DNA of 64,000 nucleotides from contig CM044956.1 in the NCBI GenBank assembly GCA_024516035.1, positions 30,478,217 to 30,542,216 of the forward strand, read 5' to 3'. Below are positions 1-13,400 of this stretch, one piece after another. This stretch comes from Bactericera cockerelli (lineage: Eukaryota; Arthropoda; Insecta; Hemiptera; Triozidae). The notes under the pieces were generated by a model. That model saw nothing but the letters and a program-made list of their open reading frames with translations. It did not search any database and was not told where the DNA came from. Position 1 is the stretch's first letter, and every line of letters begins with the position of its first letter. The position numbers were made by a program, and so were the translations under genes.

Positions 1-130
1 CTCAAACTCCTCCCATCTTTTCAACAACACAATCTCCGGTATTTGCTCACATGCTCTCTGGATTCTTTCCATCATGTCCTCGCGAGTAATTGGAGCTTCT
101 TTATTTGTAATTTTGGCCAATTCATCTATT
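1..130 (-). pseudogene. Possible transposase C-terminal fragment
   Basis: A minus-strand frame runs off the left edge and reads [18 protein letters not shown]. It resembles, from memory only, the C-terminal helix of mariner-like transposases in insects. Upstream the frame is quickly closed, so this is a remnant at most. Confidence 0.25.
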
Positions 131-189
131 GATATTATTTTACATGATACTTACTACGTTGTAGCACATTTTCATTATTATTTCAATTT

Positions 190-469
190 TTTTTTTTCTT
201 TTTTAATTGGCTATAGAGAGATAGCAAGTAAATAGTGTAATGAATGTAGAAATTCACGTAGATTACGAATATGAAATAAAAAATGGGTCATTCTATTTAA
301 GAAAATGAAGTTGACCTTTATCTGACCTTGAAGGGTGACCTTGAGAAAAAATCCAAGGTCACCACGAGATTTCCCCCTCCGAGTTATGAAAAAGTCCTCA
401 GAATAAATTTTCTGTATCTCCAACAGGGGCCGAGTAAAACGGGTGCGTCATTTAAAATGGGCCACCCTG
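190..469. mobile_element. TA-flanked MITE, right part
   Basis: Ends in CACCCTG followed by TA. Its last ~50 bp and parts of its body resemble the complete element at 7376-7724 (shared ATTTT..GACGCA..CTCGGCC end region and the 'aaggtca' body). The left end was not found. Confidence 0.45.
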
Positions 470-1022
470 TATATTTTTTCAACAATATTTAAATACACCT
501 ATCAAATTATTAATCATCAAATATTTGAAAGGGATTTCCTCATGAAAAAGTCCCAAGAATGCCTTTATCCTAAAAGTCCTAAATATCAAAATAATATTTC
601 CTAGGTACCTACGTCGCACTGCCGTTCATTATCGGACTACATAGGTGGTAGGGTTTCATTGGAAAATACAAATCTACAATTTTGTTAATACTGCGACCTC
701 ATGAGATTTACGAGCATTGTGACCAGTTGATTTTATTTTTTGGTTTAAACAATCTGATTTGTGTAGGTGCCAAATGAGTAGGTACCTTAAAAAACCTTAC
801 ATTATTATAAGATCACTATTACTAAGTAGGTATTGCAGCTACAGGTAAAGTAGGTAATGTACAGCTAAGGAGCAAGGACTCTGATTGTTAAGTCTCCTCT
901 CTATGTATATAAACATCAATAATAAAATAAAAAAAATGTACAGCTAAATGAACAAAATGATTAGATTAACAAAGTAGCTGTTTTTTGGAGGTCATGGGCT
1001 GCTAGTACCCAATTGCAGATAC

Positions 1023-1266
1023 GCAGACGACAAGTAGATATTGTAAAGTTACCTGTTGATGTCCAATGGCAAGTAAAAGCAAAGCAGACGACAAGTAGAT
1101 ATTGTATATTTACCTGTTGATGTCCAATCGAAAATAAAAGCAAAGCAGACGACAAGTAGATATTGTAAAGTTACCTGTTGATGTCTAATGGAAAGTAAAA
1201 GCAAAGCAGACGACAAGTAGATATTGTAAATTTACCTGTTGATGTCCAATGGCAAGTAAAAGCAAA
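1023..1266. repeat. Tandem array, 61-bp unit containing a laminin splice donor (4 units)
   Basis: Units start at 1023, 1084, 1145 and 1206. On the minus strand each holds about 30 nt of the end of the LG2 exon (..GGACATCAACAG) followed by /GTAA and 28 nt of intron. The fourth unit is the real exon-intron junction. All four keep CAG/GTAA although the rest varies. Confidence 0.9.
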
Positions 1267-1407
1267 GCATCCTCATCAAAAGTTCGGAATGAGAGAGAAA
1301 CAGAGAAGAGATACTTGTTGTACGTGCTGATACTCTCGTGATGAAGCAGTGCATAGCCATCGCCTGAGAACTTGTACGCTAGCTCGTCCTGTCCATTCTC
1401 CTCGGCC
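1236..1407 (-). CDS. Laminin alpha exon: start of LG2
   Basis: 172 nt; acceptor TTGCTGAGCAG, donor CAACAG/GTAAATTT. Encodes LAYKFSGDGYALLHHESIS and FSVSLSFRTFDEDALLLLA, the start of an LG domain. No continuation is recognised in the remaining 1.2 kb, so the rest of the gene lies left of the window. Confidence 0.92.
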
Positions 1408-4400
1408 CTGCTCAGCAAATCAGAACGGAAAAATACAAATAATGAAGATAGGAATAGTGGGAATTCTCTGTACGGGCATTCATATTTTTCTCTGATAATG
1501 CTACCACTACTCGTTACTCATACAAGTTACTACTCATTTTTCAGTAGTTGCAAAAAAAATTCTATCCAGATTCAAAACCGGGTGACCTGCGTATTGACCA
1601 CGTGCGTTACTTACTCCGCCATGGTTACAAAAACAAAACACCCACTAATAGATAGTATACCACGTGTAATTGAGATACACGACTTAAATCTGTAGAAAAT
1701 TTCACGTTTTCAAAACAAATGAAACTTGCAGCTCAATAGCTTAGATTAGACCGCACAAGAGTTATGAATTGTGACTCAAACAGAGTTTAACTATGAAATA
1801 TATAAGTTCTCAGGAAAAACTTATAATTATAGGGTCAAGGGGGGTATTTACGAACAGGGGGTAATTACGAACAGTGGTCATTGTACCTAAACAGGATTAA
1901 GATATTTCGAATCTGGTGGTTGAATACTATTATTTTGAATTGTTTTTACAGGTTGAACACGAGTTTTCGATAGTATTTATTTTCAGTTGTAGTTAGTAAG
2001 CTAGTGAAAATAGATCTATCAAAAAAATTGTTTTTTGAAGTTTTTGATTTTTTTAAAACAATTTTTTAGGTAAGTGTTACTTGAATTTTTATCATTATTT
2101 TACTTTTAATTATTGATAAGCATGTTTTTGGTTATTATTTTATAAAAATAATTGTTTTAACCATTTTTTAAGTTATACTTTTTGGGTGTTCTTAATTACC
2201 CCCGCATTTTTTGCTATGGGGTAATTACGAACGCATATTTTGGGTGTTTGTTTTACCCTATAACTTTTTTTGTATTTATCAAAACACTCAGAATGACCCG
2301 GAACTACAAGATGAAGAAACCACCTCTTTTGTATACAGAAGCACAAATGATATCTGCTATCGTATTAGATGTTTTTAATGGCAACCTGGCTGTCAGAAGA
2401 GCAACGGCAGTGTTTTGAGATTCCGCAAACCAAAGTAGAATTTTCCAAACGTAAGGCTCAAAATCCTGAAATACTGGGAGGTTGTAAGAAGTACCAAGAT
2501 ATTAGTACCCTAATGTATTGGACCCAATGAAGGTATTTGTGTACTTGAACATAGCAAAAGAAAGGAAGAAAAATGAAAGTGTAGAAAAGGAAAAGAAATA
2601 TAGGGGGAACAGTTTCAAAAAAGAAGAAAAAAATGAAGGTAGAAGAAGACAAATCTGAGATTGACAATGACCTAGAAACTATTGATAAGACCAAAATCTG
2701 TAATAAAAAAAAATTAAAAAAATATATAAAACACCTTTCAAAAGCTCTCATAATTAACTATTACTATTATTATGCTTTTATTACCAGCCTCCGTGGCGTA
2801 ACGGTTGTGACTACTGCCCGTAGTCCAAAGATCCTTAGTTCGATTCCCGGTTGGAGCAGACTTTTCGCACAGAAAATTCTGTCCCCTCCGAACATGTGAG
2901 GCTGTCGATTCCGGCCCCACCCAGGCTGGGTGAGGTTAATGTGGGTAGATGGTACGATTCCCAGCGAATGGAGGGTGAAACCTCCGTCCTGTCTACCTCA
3001 AGTCAGGATGTTAAAACCAAATAGAATCAATGGACATGAAAGGAGCCTAGACATTGGATCTGGGCGTCCATATAATCCTCGCATCACCGTGATTTAGGTA
3101 TCTATACCTATCTCACGGACACGAAATTATTATTATTACTATCATTTGCAAGATAGAGATACCCTATTTGATAAGAGCTGACTACCTTCGTGGTTAGGAT
3201 TCAAACCACTATCCTGTGTGTCCATAAACTTTGCATATTGTCATACAGGTGGCTAAAGACACAAAGTACAATTTTGGTGTATTATTTGTACATAAAAAGC
3301 ACATATTGCCATTAAAATGTTCGTTTTTAATATTGTATAATGTGTTCGCATTTACCCCCGTCAGGCGGGGGTAAATGCGAACAGGCGGGGGTAAATAAGA
3401 ACACCACTAAACAGATACTACAGTATGCACAAAACTATTTATAATGCACCATTAGAATGCTAAATAAGTCTATATACCAAAAAAATCACAAGACATGGAT
3501 TTTACAAAAGCAACTCAGGGTTACAGATATGTTTATAAAATGTAGCTCAAAATCGTTCGTAATTACCCCCCTTGACCCTACACAACTCTTGGTAAAACCA
3601 ATAAACATCGAAATAATTTGAAGATAGAAAACACTTGGCTTTTTCTTGTTTTACTTAATTATTTATTTTTAAGTACTTTGTTATTTATTATGTTATTGTT
3701 ATTGTTATGAAATTATGTACAAATAAAGCACAATACTTGTTAAAAAAAAAAAAAAAAAAAATTATTTTCAGATGGCCATTTCGCCAGTTACGACATCGTC
3801 AGTGAACTAAAGACTAAATTTCAAAATAATCTAAGAGGTAACTTTCGAGCTAACTAAAGAGTTTTACTGCTAAAACCAATGCCAAGTAGCAGACTCACCC
3901 CTCTATACACACAGTGCAGGACAATGTCAAGTAGCAGACTCACCCCTCTATACACACAGTGCAGGACAATGTCAAGTAGCAGACTCACCCCTCTATACAC
4001 ACAGTGCAGGACAATGTCAAGTAGCAGACTCACCCCTCTATACACACAGTGCAGGACAATGTCAAGTAGCAGACTCACCCCTCTATACACACAGAGCAGG
4101 ACAATGTCAAGTAGCAGACTCACCCCTCTATACACACCGTGCAGGACAATGCCAAGTAGCAGACTCACCCCTCTATACACACCGTGCAGGACAATGCCAA
4201 GTAGCAGACTCACCCCTCTATACACACAGTGCAGGACAATGCCAAGTAGCAGACTCACCCCTCTATACACACAGTGCAGGACAATGCCAAGTAGCAGACT
4301 CACCCCTCTATACAGGACAATGCCAAGTAGCAGACTCACCCCTCTATACACACAGTGCAGGACAATGCCAAGTAGCAGACTCACCCCTCTATACAGGACA

Positions 4401-7400
4401 ATGCCAAGTAGCAGACTCACCCCTCTATACAGGACAATGCCAAGTAGCAGACTCACCCCTCTATACACACCGTGCAGGACAATGCCAAGTAGCAGACTCA
4501 CCCCTCTATACACACAGTGCAGGACAATGCCAAGTAGCAGACTCACCCCTCTATACACACCGTGCAGGACAATGCCAAGTAGCAGACTCACCCCTCTATA
4601 CACACAGTGCAGGACAATGCCAAGTAGCAGACTCACCCCTCTATACACACAGTGCAGGACAATGCCAAGTAGCAGACTCACCCCTCTATACACACCGTGC
4701 AGGACAATGCCAAGTAGCAGACTCACCCCTCTATACACACAGTGCAGGACAATGCCAAGTAGCAGACTCACCCCTCTATACACACAGTGCAGGACAATGC
4801 CAAGTAGCAGACTCACCCCTCTATACACACAGTGCAGGACAATGCCAAGTAGCAGACTCACCCCTCTATACACACCGTGCAGGACAATGCCAAGTAGCAG
4901 ACTCACCCCTCTATACACACAGTGCAGGACAATGCCAAGTAGCAGACTCACCCCTCTATACACACAGTGCAGGATTCGGACTGGGACCTGAAGTTCCACA
5001 GGCCCAGGGGTCTACCGTCCAAGGCCACTTGATGCAGGCACCCCACCAGGCCCGGCTGTCTGGACAAGAGCTGGGGGGGTCTATTCTCCGCCCCTCCTAC
5101 CCAGGCGCGGTCAGACGGGCCCAGGTCCAGGCGAGCTACACCGGGGGAGGAGGAGTTGGAGATGGGTAGGGCGGTGAGGAGGGGGGAGCCTAGAGGCAGA
5201 ACCACAGGGCGCACCAGCAGGTAACCCACGTTCGATATTCTGAAATCATAGGAGACAATTATGTCAAAATGGTTATAATAATAATAATAACATCGCCTGA
5301 TTTATACTGCCCGAAAAGGACTATTAAAGTCCCATTATTCCAGCAGTAAGCCCAAGACATATTATTATGTGGTACAAATCCCAAATGGGAGGATAACTTG
5401 TCATGTCCCGGCTGGGTTTCGAACCCACGACCTCTGGAACCTTTACCACTGAGCTACCGGGACAGAAAAACATGGGACCGACCTCAGTATTTTTACATCT
5501 TAATATATAAATGTCAAAGTCACTGACTGACTGACCACTGACTGATCATCGCTCTACAGCCCAAACCGTAAGTCCTAGGAAGCTGAAATTTGGTAGGTAG
5601 CTTTGTCTTATAGTCTAGATGTGCAATAAGGGATTTTTCGAAATTCCCACTACAACACCTGCCATTGGCGAAAAAGGATTTTTTGCTTTCACGGCCATGC
5701 CTCGGCCCGCAAAGCGGGCGACAGCCCGCTAGTATACGTATATGTAGAACTCGAGACACTTGACTCGTCGTCTTTTTGAAGTCAGTGCTTTCAGAATTAA
5801 TGGAAGAACATTGTATAAAAGTCGCGGGAAAATTTGAATGTGAATTAAGATGAGTTTGGTAGGTCTTTTTACTTTCTTACCTGAAAGATAAGATATTGTT
5901 TTCGGTCTGTTTTTTAAAAATTGAGCTGATCTTTTGTGGACGAGTTAGAGTATCTTGATTCCAAAAAAGTGATTTTTATCAACATGTCTGTTCGCACCAA
6001 GCAAAACTCTAGTTTTGCAACGCCAAGAAAACAAAACGAGCGTGCTATAATTGCTATATACAATCGTTTTCAAGGTAATTGTATTTTTTTTTTTTTTTTT
6101 TTTTTAATAGTCGTCTACACCTCATCACGGATAACAGAAACCTTAGGTTTCTGTGTGTCGTGTGAGGCAATAACTGACGCGTTACATTGGGTATTTATAT
6201 TATAAAATAATAATATGTGGTCTGACATTGTCATTGGTGTTGTTATATACATCAAGCGCTTGTATTATTGGGGACTTAAAAGTATAGTTGTCTTTACGGG
6301 GTATTTGAAATGGCTGTGCCCTGTTATCAGTCATTCTTAGTCGGGGGTCATTTGTTTTTCGGCACTGGAGTATTATCTGGTATATGTAAGGGCTGCAGAG
6401 TTTTCCGGTACTCACGTTTTGAATGAGTTTGATCTGGTCATTTCGTCTCCTCCCCTCAAGTGATTGCATGGGGAGATTTTCAGTGAGCAGATCATACTCG
6501 ATGTAGTTGGTATTTAAAGTAGTAGAGGTATTTAAAGGATTGTAATTTTCTTGGCGTCTTTTGCACACGTATTTTTGGGGAATGTATGTTATACAAAAAT
6601 CTCAAGAACAGTAAGTCCTAGAAGGATGAAATTTGGCAAGTATCTTGATAATTTGCAACGAGAACAATATCATGAAAATTGGACATTTGTTTTTTGGTTA
6701 TATCTCGAGAAAGAAAAAAATTCAAATAAATCTTTAACTTTGAGAGTTAAATTCAATAGAATAAAATGGTCCTGATACTTTACTTTACTTTCCGTGTCCA
6801 TGAAGGTTATGTGTCATGGTGGTGGAAGGATTGATGGGGGTATTACCCCCTTGGACGCCCAGAAATAATTGTGGGCTCCTTCCATGTCCTGTGACTCCTG
6901 TGTGGTGTTTGTTTAAAATATGAACAGTAAATTTTGATGTGAAAAATAGTCCTGATAAATCACAAGAACTTAGACTTTGCACGAATCTTACAGATAAAAC
7001 ATTCACTCGTACTACAATATCCTCACCTCTGGGCTTCTATCCTGTACCAGTGCTGATCATTGGCTAGGTCCCCTGCTGTCTGGATGTGCATGGGGTGAGT
7101 CACCTCCCCAGGGTCTCCCCCCAGGTTCCATACGAAGCGGATCTTACGATTTATCATCTCCACGGCCAGGAAATCTTCCTGCAAGTATAGAAACCATGAC
7201 ACGACTGAGCAATCATTTTTTTTTTTTATCTCTGTTTACACGCATATTATATGCAATTACGTAAACAGGTAACAGGATTAAAAAAAAAAAAAAAATCATT
7301 GAACTATTGTAGTGTACATACATTTTCATATGTATAGAGGTAAATTGTTAACTCGTACCTCTATACAGGATGGGTCATTTTAAGTGACGCAGTCGATTTT

Positions 7401-10400
7401 CTCGGCCTCTGTTCAAAATCCTGAAAATCTATTCAGAGATCATTTTCATAACTCACAGGGGGACACTTAATGGTGACCTTTGCGAATCTGCCAAGGTCGA
7501 CCTTGCAAGGTTAGCTTCAGAATCTTATCTTGACCTGAATTTTATTGCATATTCAGACTCTATAAAATTTTGAAAATTACTATGGCCTTGAAGGTCAAAC
7601 TTATCAGAATTGCAACTATCACCATAAGATATCCCCCAAGGATATATGAAAATTATCTGAGAATGGATTTTTTGTAAGTCCAGCAGGCCTAAGAAAATCG
7701 ACTGCGCCACAATGACTCACCCTGTATATTGTTTATTCATTTCCGCCAAATTAGCAATTCTTCAAAATACAGCAAGCGCAGTGCAGTATAAAAATCTCTC
7801 TTGTTTGTAATAGAAAGTCGTGCGATGTTCACACCAGCTTATTTTTTTATTTATAATAGTTGAAAATACTAAAAGTTTGAGAAAAACTCATTAATAATTA
7901 TCTGTTATCTGGGAAGACAGGGAACCTATTATATTACCGTGGATTTGCTCGGGAGATAAAAGAGCAACGCGTCTCTATGCTGACTGCTGATGGCATAGCT
8001 GAGTGTTATGTCGTTCCTGGTAGTGGGCTCTAGTTTGGGAGGTTGATATGACCTCACGCAGGTACCGGAGTCTTTCCTGGGAACAAGAGACCAGAAAACT
8101 CGAGTTTGGTTCATACATTTTTAAATAAGAAATACACAGGACTGCAAAGATAACATCTTCTGCTGTTGGTGGGGAAAAGGTAGCACTCGTGACTACGAAT
8201 TTCTAGTTTGCAGGTTTGATTTTAACCCGGAGCTAATATCTATCAAGAGACACTGTTGTCCAATCAGCTTTTTCTTCCTTGATACGAGTACATACCTTTT
8301 TTTATGATACTTAATACGTACCGACCCCAGAAGCTCGATTGACCTAGACTCAGAGCTAGTGGGTTAGGAGGTAGAAAATGCTTTGAACATTAACCTCGCC
8401 TGGTGGATGCCTTCCACTCTTCTTCTTCTTCTTTTACTCTGTCTTATCCCGCTCAAGCAGGGTCGACGTTGTTCAACCTCATGGTTGAGGTTGATTGGTT
8501 TTGGCACATTTTTTACGGCTGGATGCCCTTCCTAACGCCAACGATTCTATTTGATTTAACGTCCTGGATTAGGACGGGGGTTTTACCCTCCATTCGCTGG
8601 GAATCGTACCAGCTACCCACATTAACCTCACCCAGCCTGGGTAGGGCCGGAAATGGCAGCCTCACGTGTTTGGATGGAACAGAATTTTCTTCGAAAAGTC
8701 TGCCCCAGCCGTGAGTTGAACTCGGGAACTCTGGACTACGGGCAGTAGTCACAACCATTACGCCACGGAGGCTGCTTCCACTAAAGAGTATTATTATTTT
8801 ATTGATAAGGCGGCGAACTCGTAACTGGAGGTCGGTGGTTCGAGTCACATATTTAGCAAAGATTTAGTAAAGCTGGAGTGAGTAATTGTCATATCTGTTT
8901 GTGATTAACAGATGTACATATAATAGCCCAATACATATTTTTTTTGTGGATCGTTTGGACCATCTATGGGTCACGGATATCACGGATCAGAGTTGTGGTA
9001 ATCTCTATTCGCAGGAAGGTCAAAATAAAACTGCTCCTTTTGTGTCTTCAAATTTTTGATTGTTTTATAAGTTAAAAGTGTTTTATCTATGTTAAATTTG
9101 TGTTTTAATGACAAAACTAAGTGTTTGCTGTGAATTAGTGTTCGAATATCGTAATTTTATACGTTTTTTAAATAGAAAACTTAACTAACTCACCAGGACT
9201 AGAACATGTCTTTGTCTTCCTTAACATGGGACGGTTTTTGAAGATATAGTGAACTTTAACACATATGAGGCAACTAACTTTTCATTCCAAGTGATTTTTT
9301 TGGCTAAAACTTACTAATTCTACAAGAAAAAACGGCCTAAATGGCAAAATGAAGAAAATCAATGCAATTTAACTATTACTTTTTTGAAATAAAATAGCCC
9401 ATCTTGATTGTAGACATAACAAGTTCAAACAAAAACATAATTAAGAACAGACGAAAGATAGATAATTAACAAATAAACAACAGTTAAAACAAAAAGATAA
9501 AAATAAACTCATAACAAACTGCATTTTTAATTTCCTGTTTCGTTATCAACGACTGTTATCAATTTCTGTTAGATTTCAAAAATTCGAAATTTGATAACAA
9601 AGAAACTCGAGAGAAGTCGGCAACTTTCCGAAGCATAGCAGCTGTTCATCGAAGTGGAAATCTGTGGCAATCTGTTCTAATTTTTCGAACGCTCATCACC
9701 GAGTTCTTGGATCATGTGAACGGGGCCTTTCTGTTTGGATTCATCTTGGAGGAAGTAACAAAGAAACCATTATCACATATCACAACAGAGGGAATTTTTT
9801 AAATTTAAAATCACAAGAAGGAGATACCAATTTACAGGGATACTTTTTTGATTCTAAGCAACAAAATTAAAACTGCATTACCTAACTCTTAGCAATAAGT
9901 ATGTACATGTAATTTAAAATTATTAGTTAAGTCTGTCTATTAATTCAATAAGCCCTAGTACCAAGCTTACCTTTTAGTTCTTTAAACCTGAATGTCAAAG
10001 TTTCAAGAAGTACTAGTTCTGAATAGTTTATTTGTGTTAAGATGACAAAACCAAGAGGTAAGACTATTACCAACTAGAAAGGAGTTTCTTGTAGAAAAGT
10101 TGAAAACAAATATAGAAATTATTAGTTTCAGTACAGAAAACATTTACATTCGAAAAATATCAATATTTACTTGTAACAGTTTTATTATCTCTATCTAAAA
10201 TTGGTTTTGTGTATTTTATGTGTTCATCATGGGGGATGAGGCAACTAACTCACTTTTAAATCAAATTAAAGAAATGTTAAATGGTAAGTTAGATAGTGTA
10301 CAAAGAGAGGTGAATAAAAACACTGACTCCAAATTTTTAGGAGTACAGAATGTACTGAGAGAGATCCAAAATGAGAACAAAGATACAAGAGAGAGAGTAG

Positions 10401-13400
10401 AAAAAAATGAAGAGAGAATTAATAAACTTGAGACCAGGGAACAGCTAGATGAGAGAAAAGTAAGTCTTATAGTATTTGGTGTTCAAGGTGAATATCTATC
10501 AGATGTAATGAACCAAATTCTACTTGTTGTTAAGGAAATTGGTATAGATATGAACAAATATCAAATCAAAAGAATGTTTAAATTGGGTAGAAAAAAATGG
10601 AGTGAAGAGGGTCCCTTGAAAATAGTGCTTACTTCAAGTATTCTTAGGAATGATATATTAAAAAATAAACACAAAATAAAAAGTAACAATCAAATTAAAT
10701 TCAAAGAAGATTTATCAAAGGAAGAACAGCAAACAAGAACAAAATTAGTTAAATTTAGCTTAGCTGCAAAATCAAAAGGTGAAAATGTACACATGAAAAA
10801 TGACAAATTGGTCATAAATGGTAAAAGTTGGACCTTACAACAGCTGGAAGAAGAGGAAATCTCTAACCAGGAAGACTTTGAAATGAAGGATTCAAATCTT
10901 GATAACACAATTATTACAATCACTGAAGTGAGGGATAAAAATTTGAAAAGAACTTACGCAGAACATTCCCCAATATCCTCTACACAACCTCAACATGCTT
11001 CAACCCCTATAAGCAAGAAAGGTAGAACTAATACTTTGGATGGTAAAGAACAAAAGCAAATGAACCTTCAGGACATGTGGAGCCTCACACCCAAGAATAA
11101 TCAGGAAATAGAAAACAAGAATAAGACCATAGCTACCAATGATCTTTTCTGACTAGATACCAATCATAAAAAAATAAAAATCCTATTTTGGAACGTTCAT
11201 GGCTTGAATAATTTTTTTGATAGAAACGGTGATGCAGATGATGAACTAGAAATCCAGAGTGCAGATATTATTTGTTTGAGTGAAACATGGGAAACAAAAG
11301 ATTGGAACCCACCACAAGACCTGGATGTAACTCAGATGTATAATGTACATGCAATAAAAGATAGGAGCACAGGACGAGCAAGTGGCGGAATAACAACTAT
11401 GATGAAAAATAACTACAAATCAAAAATAATTGAAAGTTCTGATCTGTGGATGATTATAGAAATTACATTGAACCTAGAGATTATAACAATAATCAATTTA
11501 TACCTGAAACCTAATCTGGACTCTGAAGAAGTATTAACCCAGCTTGAACATTCAATTTCAAAACTGATTAATAATGATGAAGATATTAACTTAATTGTGG
11601 GAGGAGATTTCAACTCACGGATTGGACTACTAAACAACATTGATGAAGATTTTGCTGAAATGCTTCATGTCAACCATCACAGAAACAATGAAGACATCAA
11701 AATAAATGAAAGAGGGAAGATCCTAGTAGAGTCAATGGAAAAACTGGGGCTGTTGGTGCTAAATGGAAGGACTAAAGGAGATGGAAATGGAAATTTTACT
11801 TATACTAGCACCAATGGCGCGAGTACCATTGACCTGGTATGGGTCAACTTAAATGCGTTAAATTTGATAGATGATCTTTATGTTAGTGAAAAAAATAATA
11901 AATCTGACCACTTCCAACTAATACTATGTCTTAGTTCAAATACTTTAGAAACTGATGAAGATTCTCCCAAAAAAATAAGAAAGCAGGAAATCAAATACAA
12001 ATGGAAACCAGAACAAAAAGATCTGTACACACAAGAAACAAACTGTATAAAAATAAAAGATAGTGACAATGCTAATACAATATACAAAGAACTGATCAAA
12101 ACTATTAATAAAGCTTCATCAAAAACTGATATGGTACAAAGTGCACTCAAGTGCACAACAAAAAATCCATCTCAAAAATGGTATGATAAGGAATGTAGAG
12201 AAAGTAAATATCACATGATGAAAGCATTGAGAAAATGGAAAAGAAAACAGCAAGAAATAGAAGTATACTTGAAGGCAAGAAAACACTATAAGCATATATT
12301 AGCAAAAAAGAAAGATCTCTATGAAATCAAAATCCAAGAAATAGTAGCTAACATAAGAAACCCAAAAGAGTTTTGGAAAACAATCAATTCATTCAAAAAA
12401 AATAATTATCAAAAAAATAATATCACAATTAAACAATGGGAAAGCTATTTAAAATGTACTCTAAAAACAGACAGTATTACGCTAGAAAATAGACTTCTGT
12501 ATGATGCAAGACATCAAGAACTTGATGAAGAAATAACAGAAAAAGAATTAGAAAAAGCAATTATGAACTTGAAAAATAATAAAACCCCAGGTCCTGATGC
12601 AATATTAAATGAGCAACTTAAAAATTTAGGAGAAAATTGTTTAAAATCTTTAGTTAAAATGTATAATTTAATACTAAATGAGAAGGAAATACCTGAGAAT
12701 TTACCATTAGCCAATATAACTATGCTTTATAAAAAAGGAGAATCTGATAATCCAAACAATTACAGAAGCATTTCTCTGTTAAATGGAATCTTCAAACTAC
12801 TAACGTACATTTTAGCTCAAAGAATTATATATTGGGGTGAAAAAAACAAAATATTTAATGAAAACCAAGGAGGCTTCAGACCAAAACGAGGTTGCCAAGA
12901 CAATATCTTCACACTAGCTAGTATTATACAGATTAGACTAAATTCTACAAATAAAAAGCTTTACTGTGCATTTATTGACTTTAAAATGGCCTTTAATAAA
13001 GTCCCACATAACCTACTATGGCAGAAACTTTACAACAATGGTATATCAACAAAAGTTATTAACTGTATGAAAAATCTATACCACCATGCTAAATCTAGAA
13101 TAAAAGTTATAAGACCTCATATAAACAAATCTAACCGATGTAAGAGTCTTGGAGTGGAATACACGCAACTCGTAAATGTGGAAGTAGGTGTTATGCAAGG
13201 GGATTGTGCATCAAGTGTAGCTTTTATCCTCTTTTTAAATGATATGGAAGAATACTTTAGAAAAAATGAAATGAGAGGAGTGAGTATAAATAATCAAAAT
13301 GAAATCCTACTCCTACTGTATGCAGATGACTTAGTTCTATTTGCAGACTCAAGGCCACAACTGCAACGACAGCTGGACACATTAAAAAACTACTGCGCAG

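Larger units (their letters stand above)
1832..3578 (+). mobile_element. Degenerate pogo-like DNA transposon
   Basis: Flanked by TA (1830-1831, 3579-3580), with inverted ends GGGTCAAGGGGGGTA and TACCCCCCTTGACCC. Subterminal direct repeats GGGGGTAATTACGAACA occur near both ends. It contains a short transposase remnant and a SINE inserted at 2786-3132. It lies in the laminin intron after the LG1 exon. Confidence 0.75.

Noticed and set aside
3854..4999. Long ORFs on both strands (370 and 381 codons) of a 15-residue repeat protein
   Set aside because: They come from a 45-bp array whose unit copies a laminin exon junction; both strands are open only because the unit length is divisible by three.
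5398..5465. tRNA gene
   Set aside because: A and B boxes and an acceptor-like stem are present, but the molecule is about 60 nt and the anticodon arm is incomplete; more likely a SINE head.
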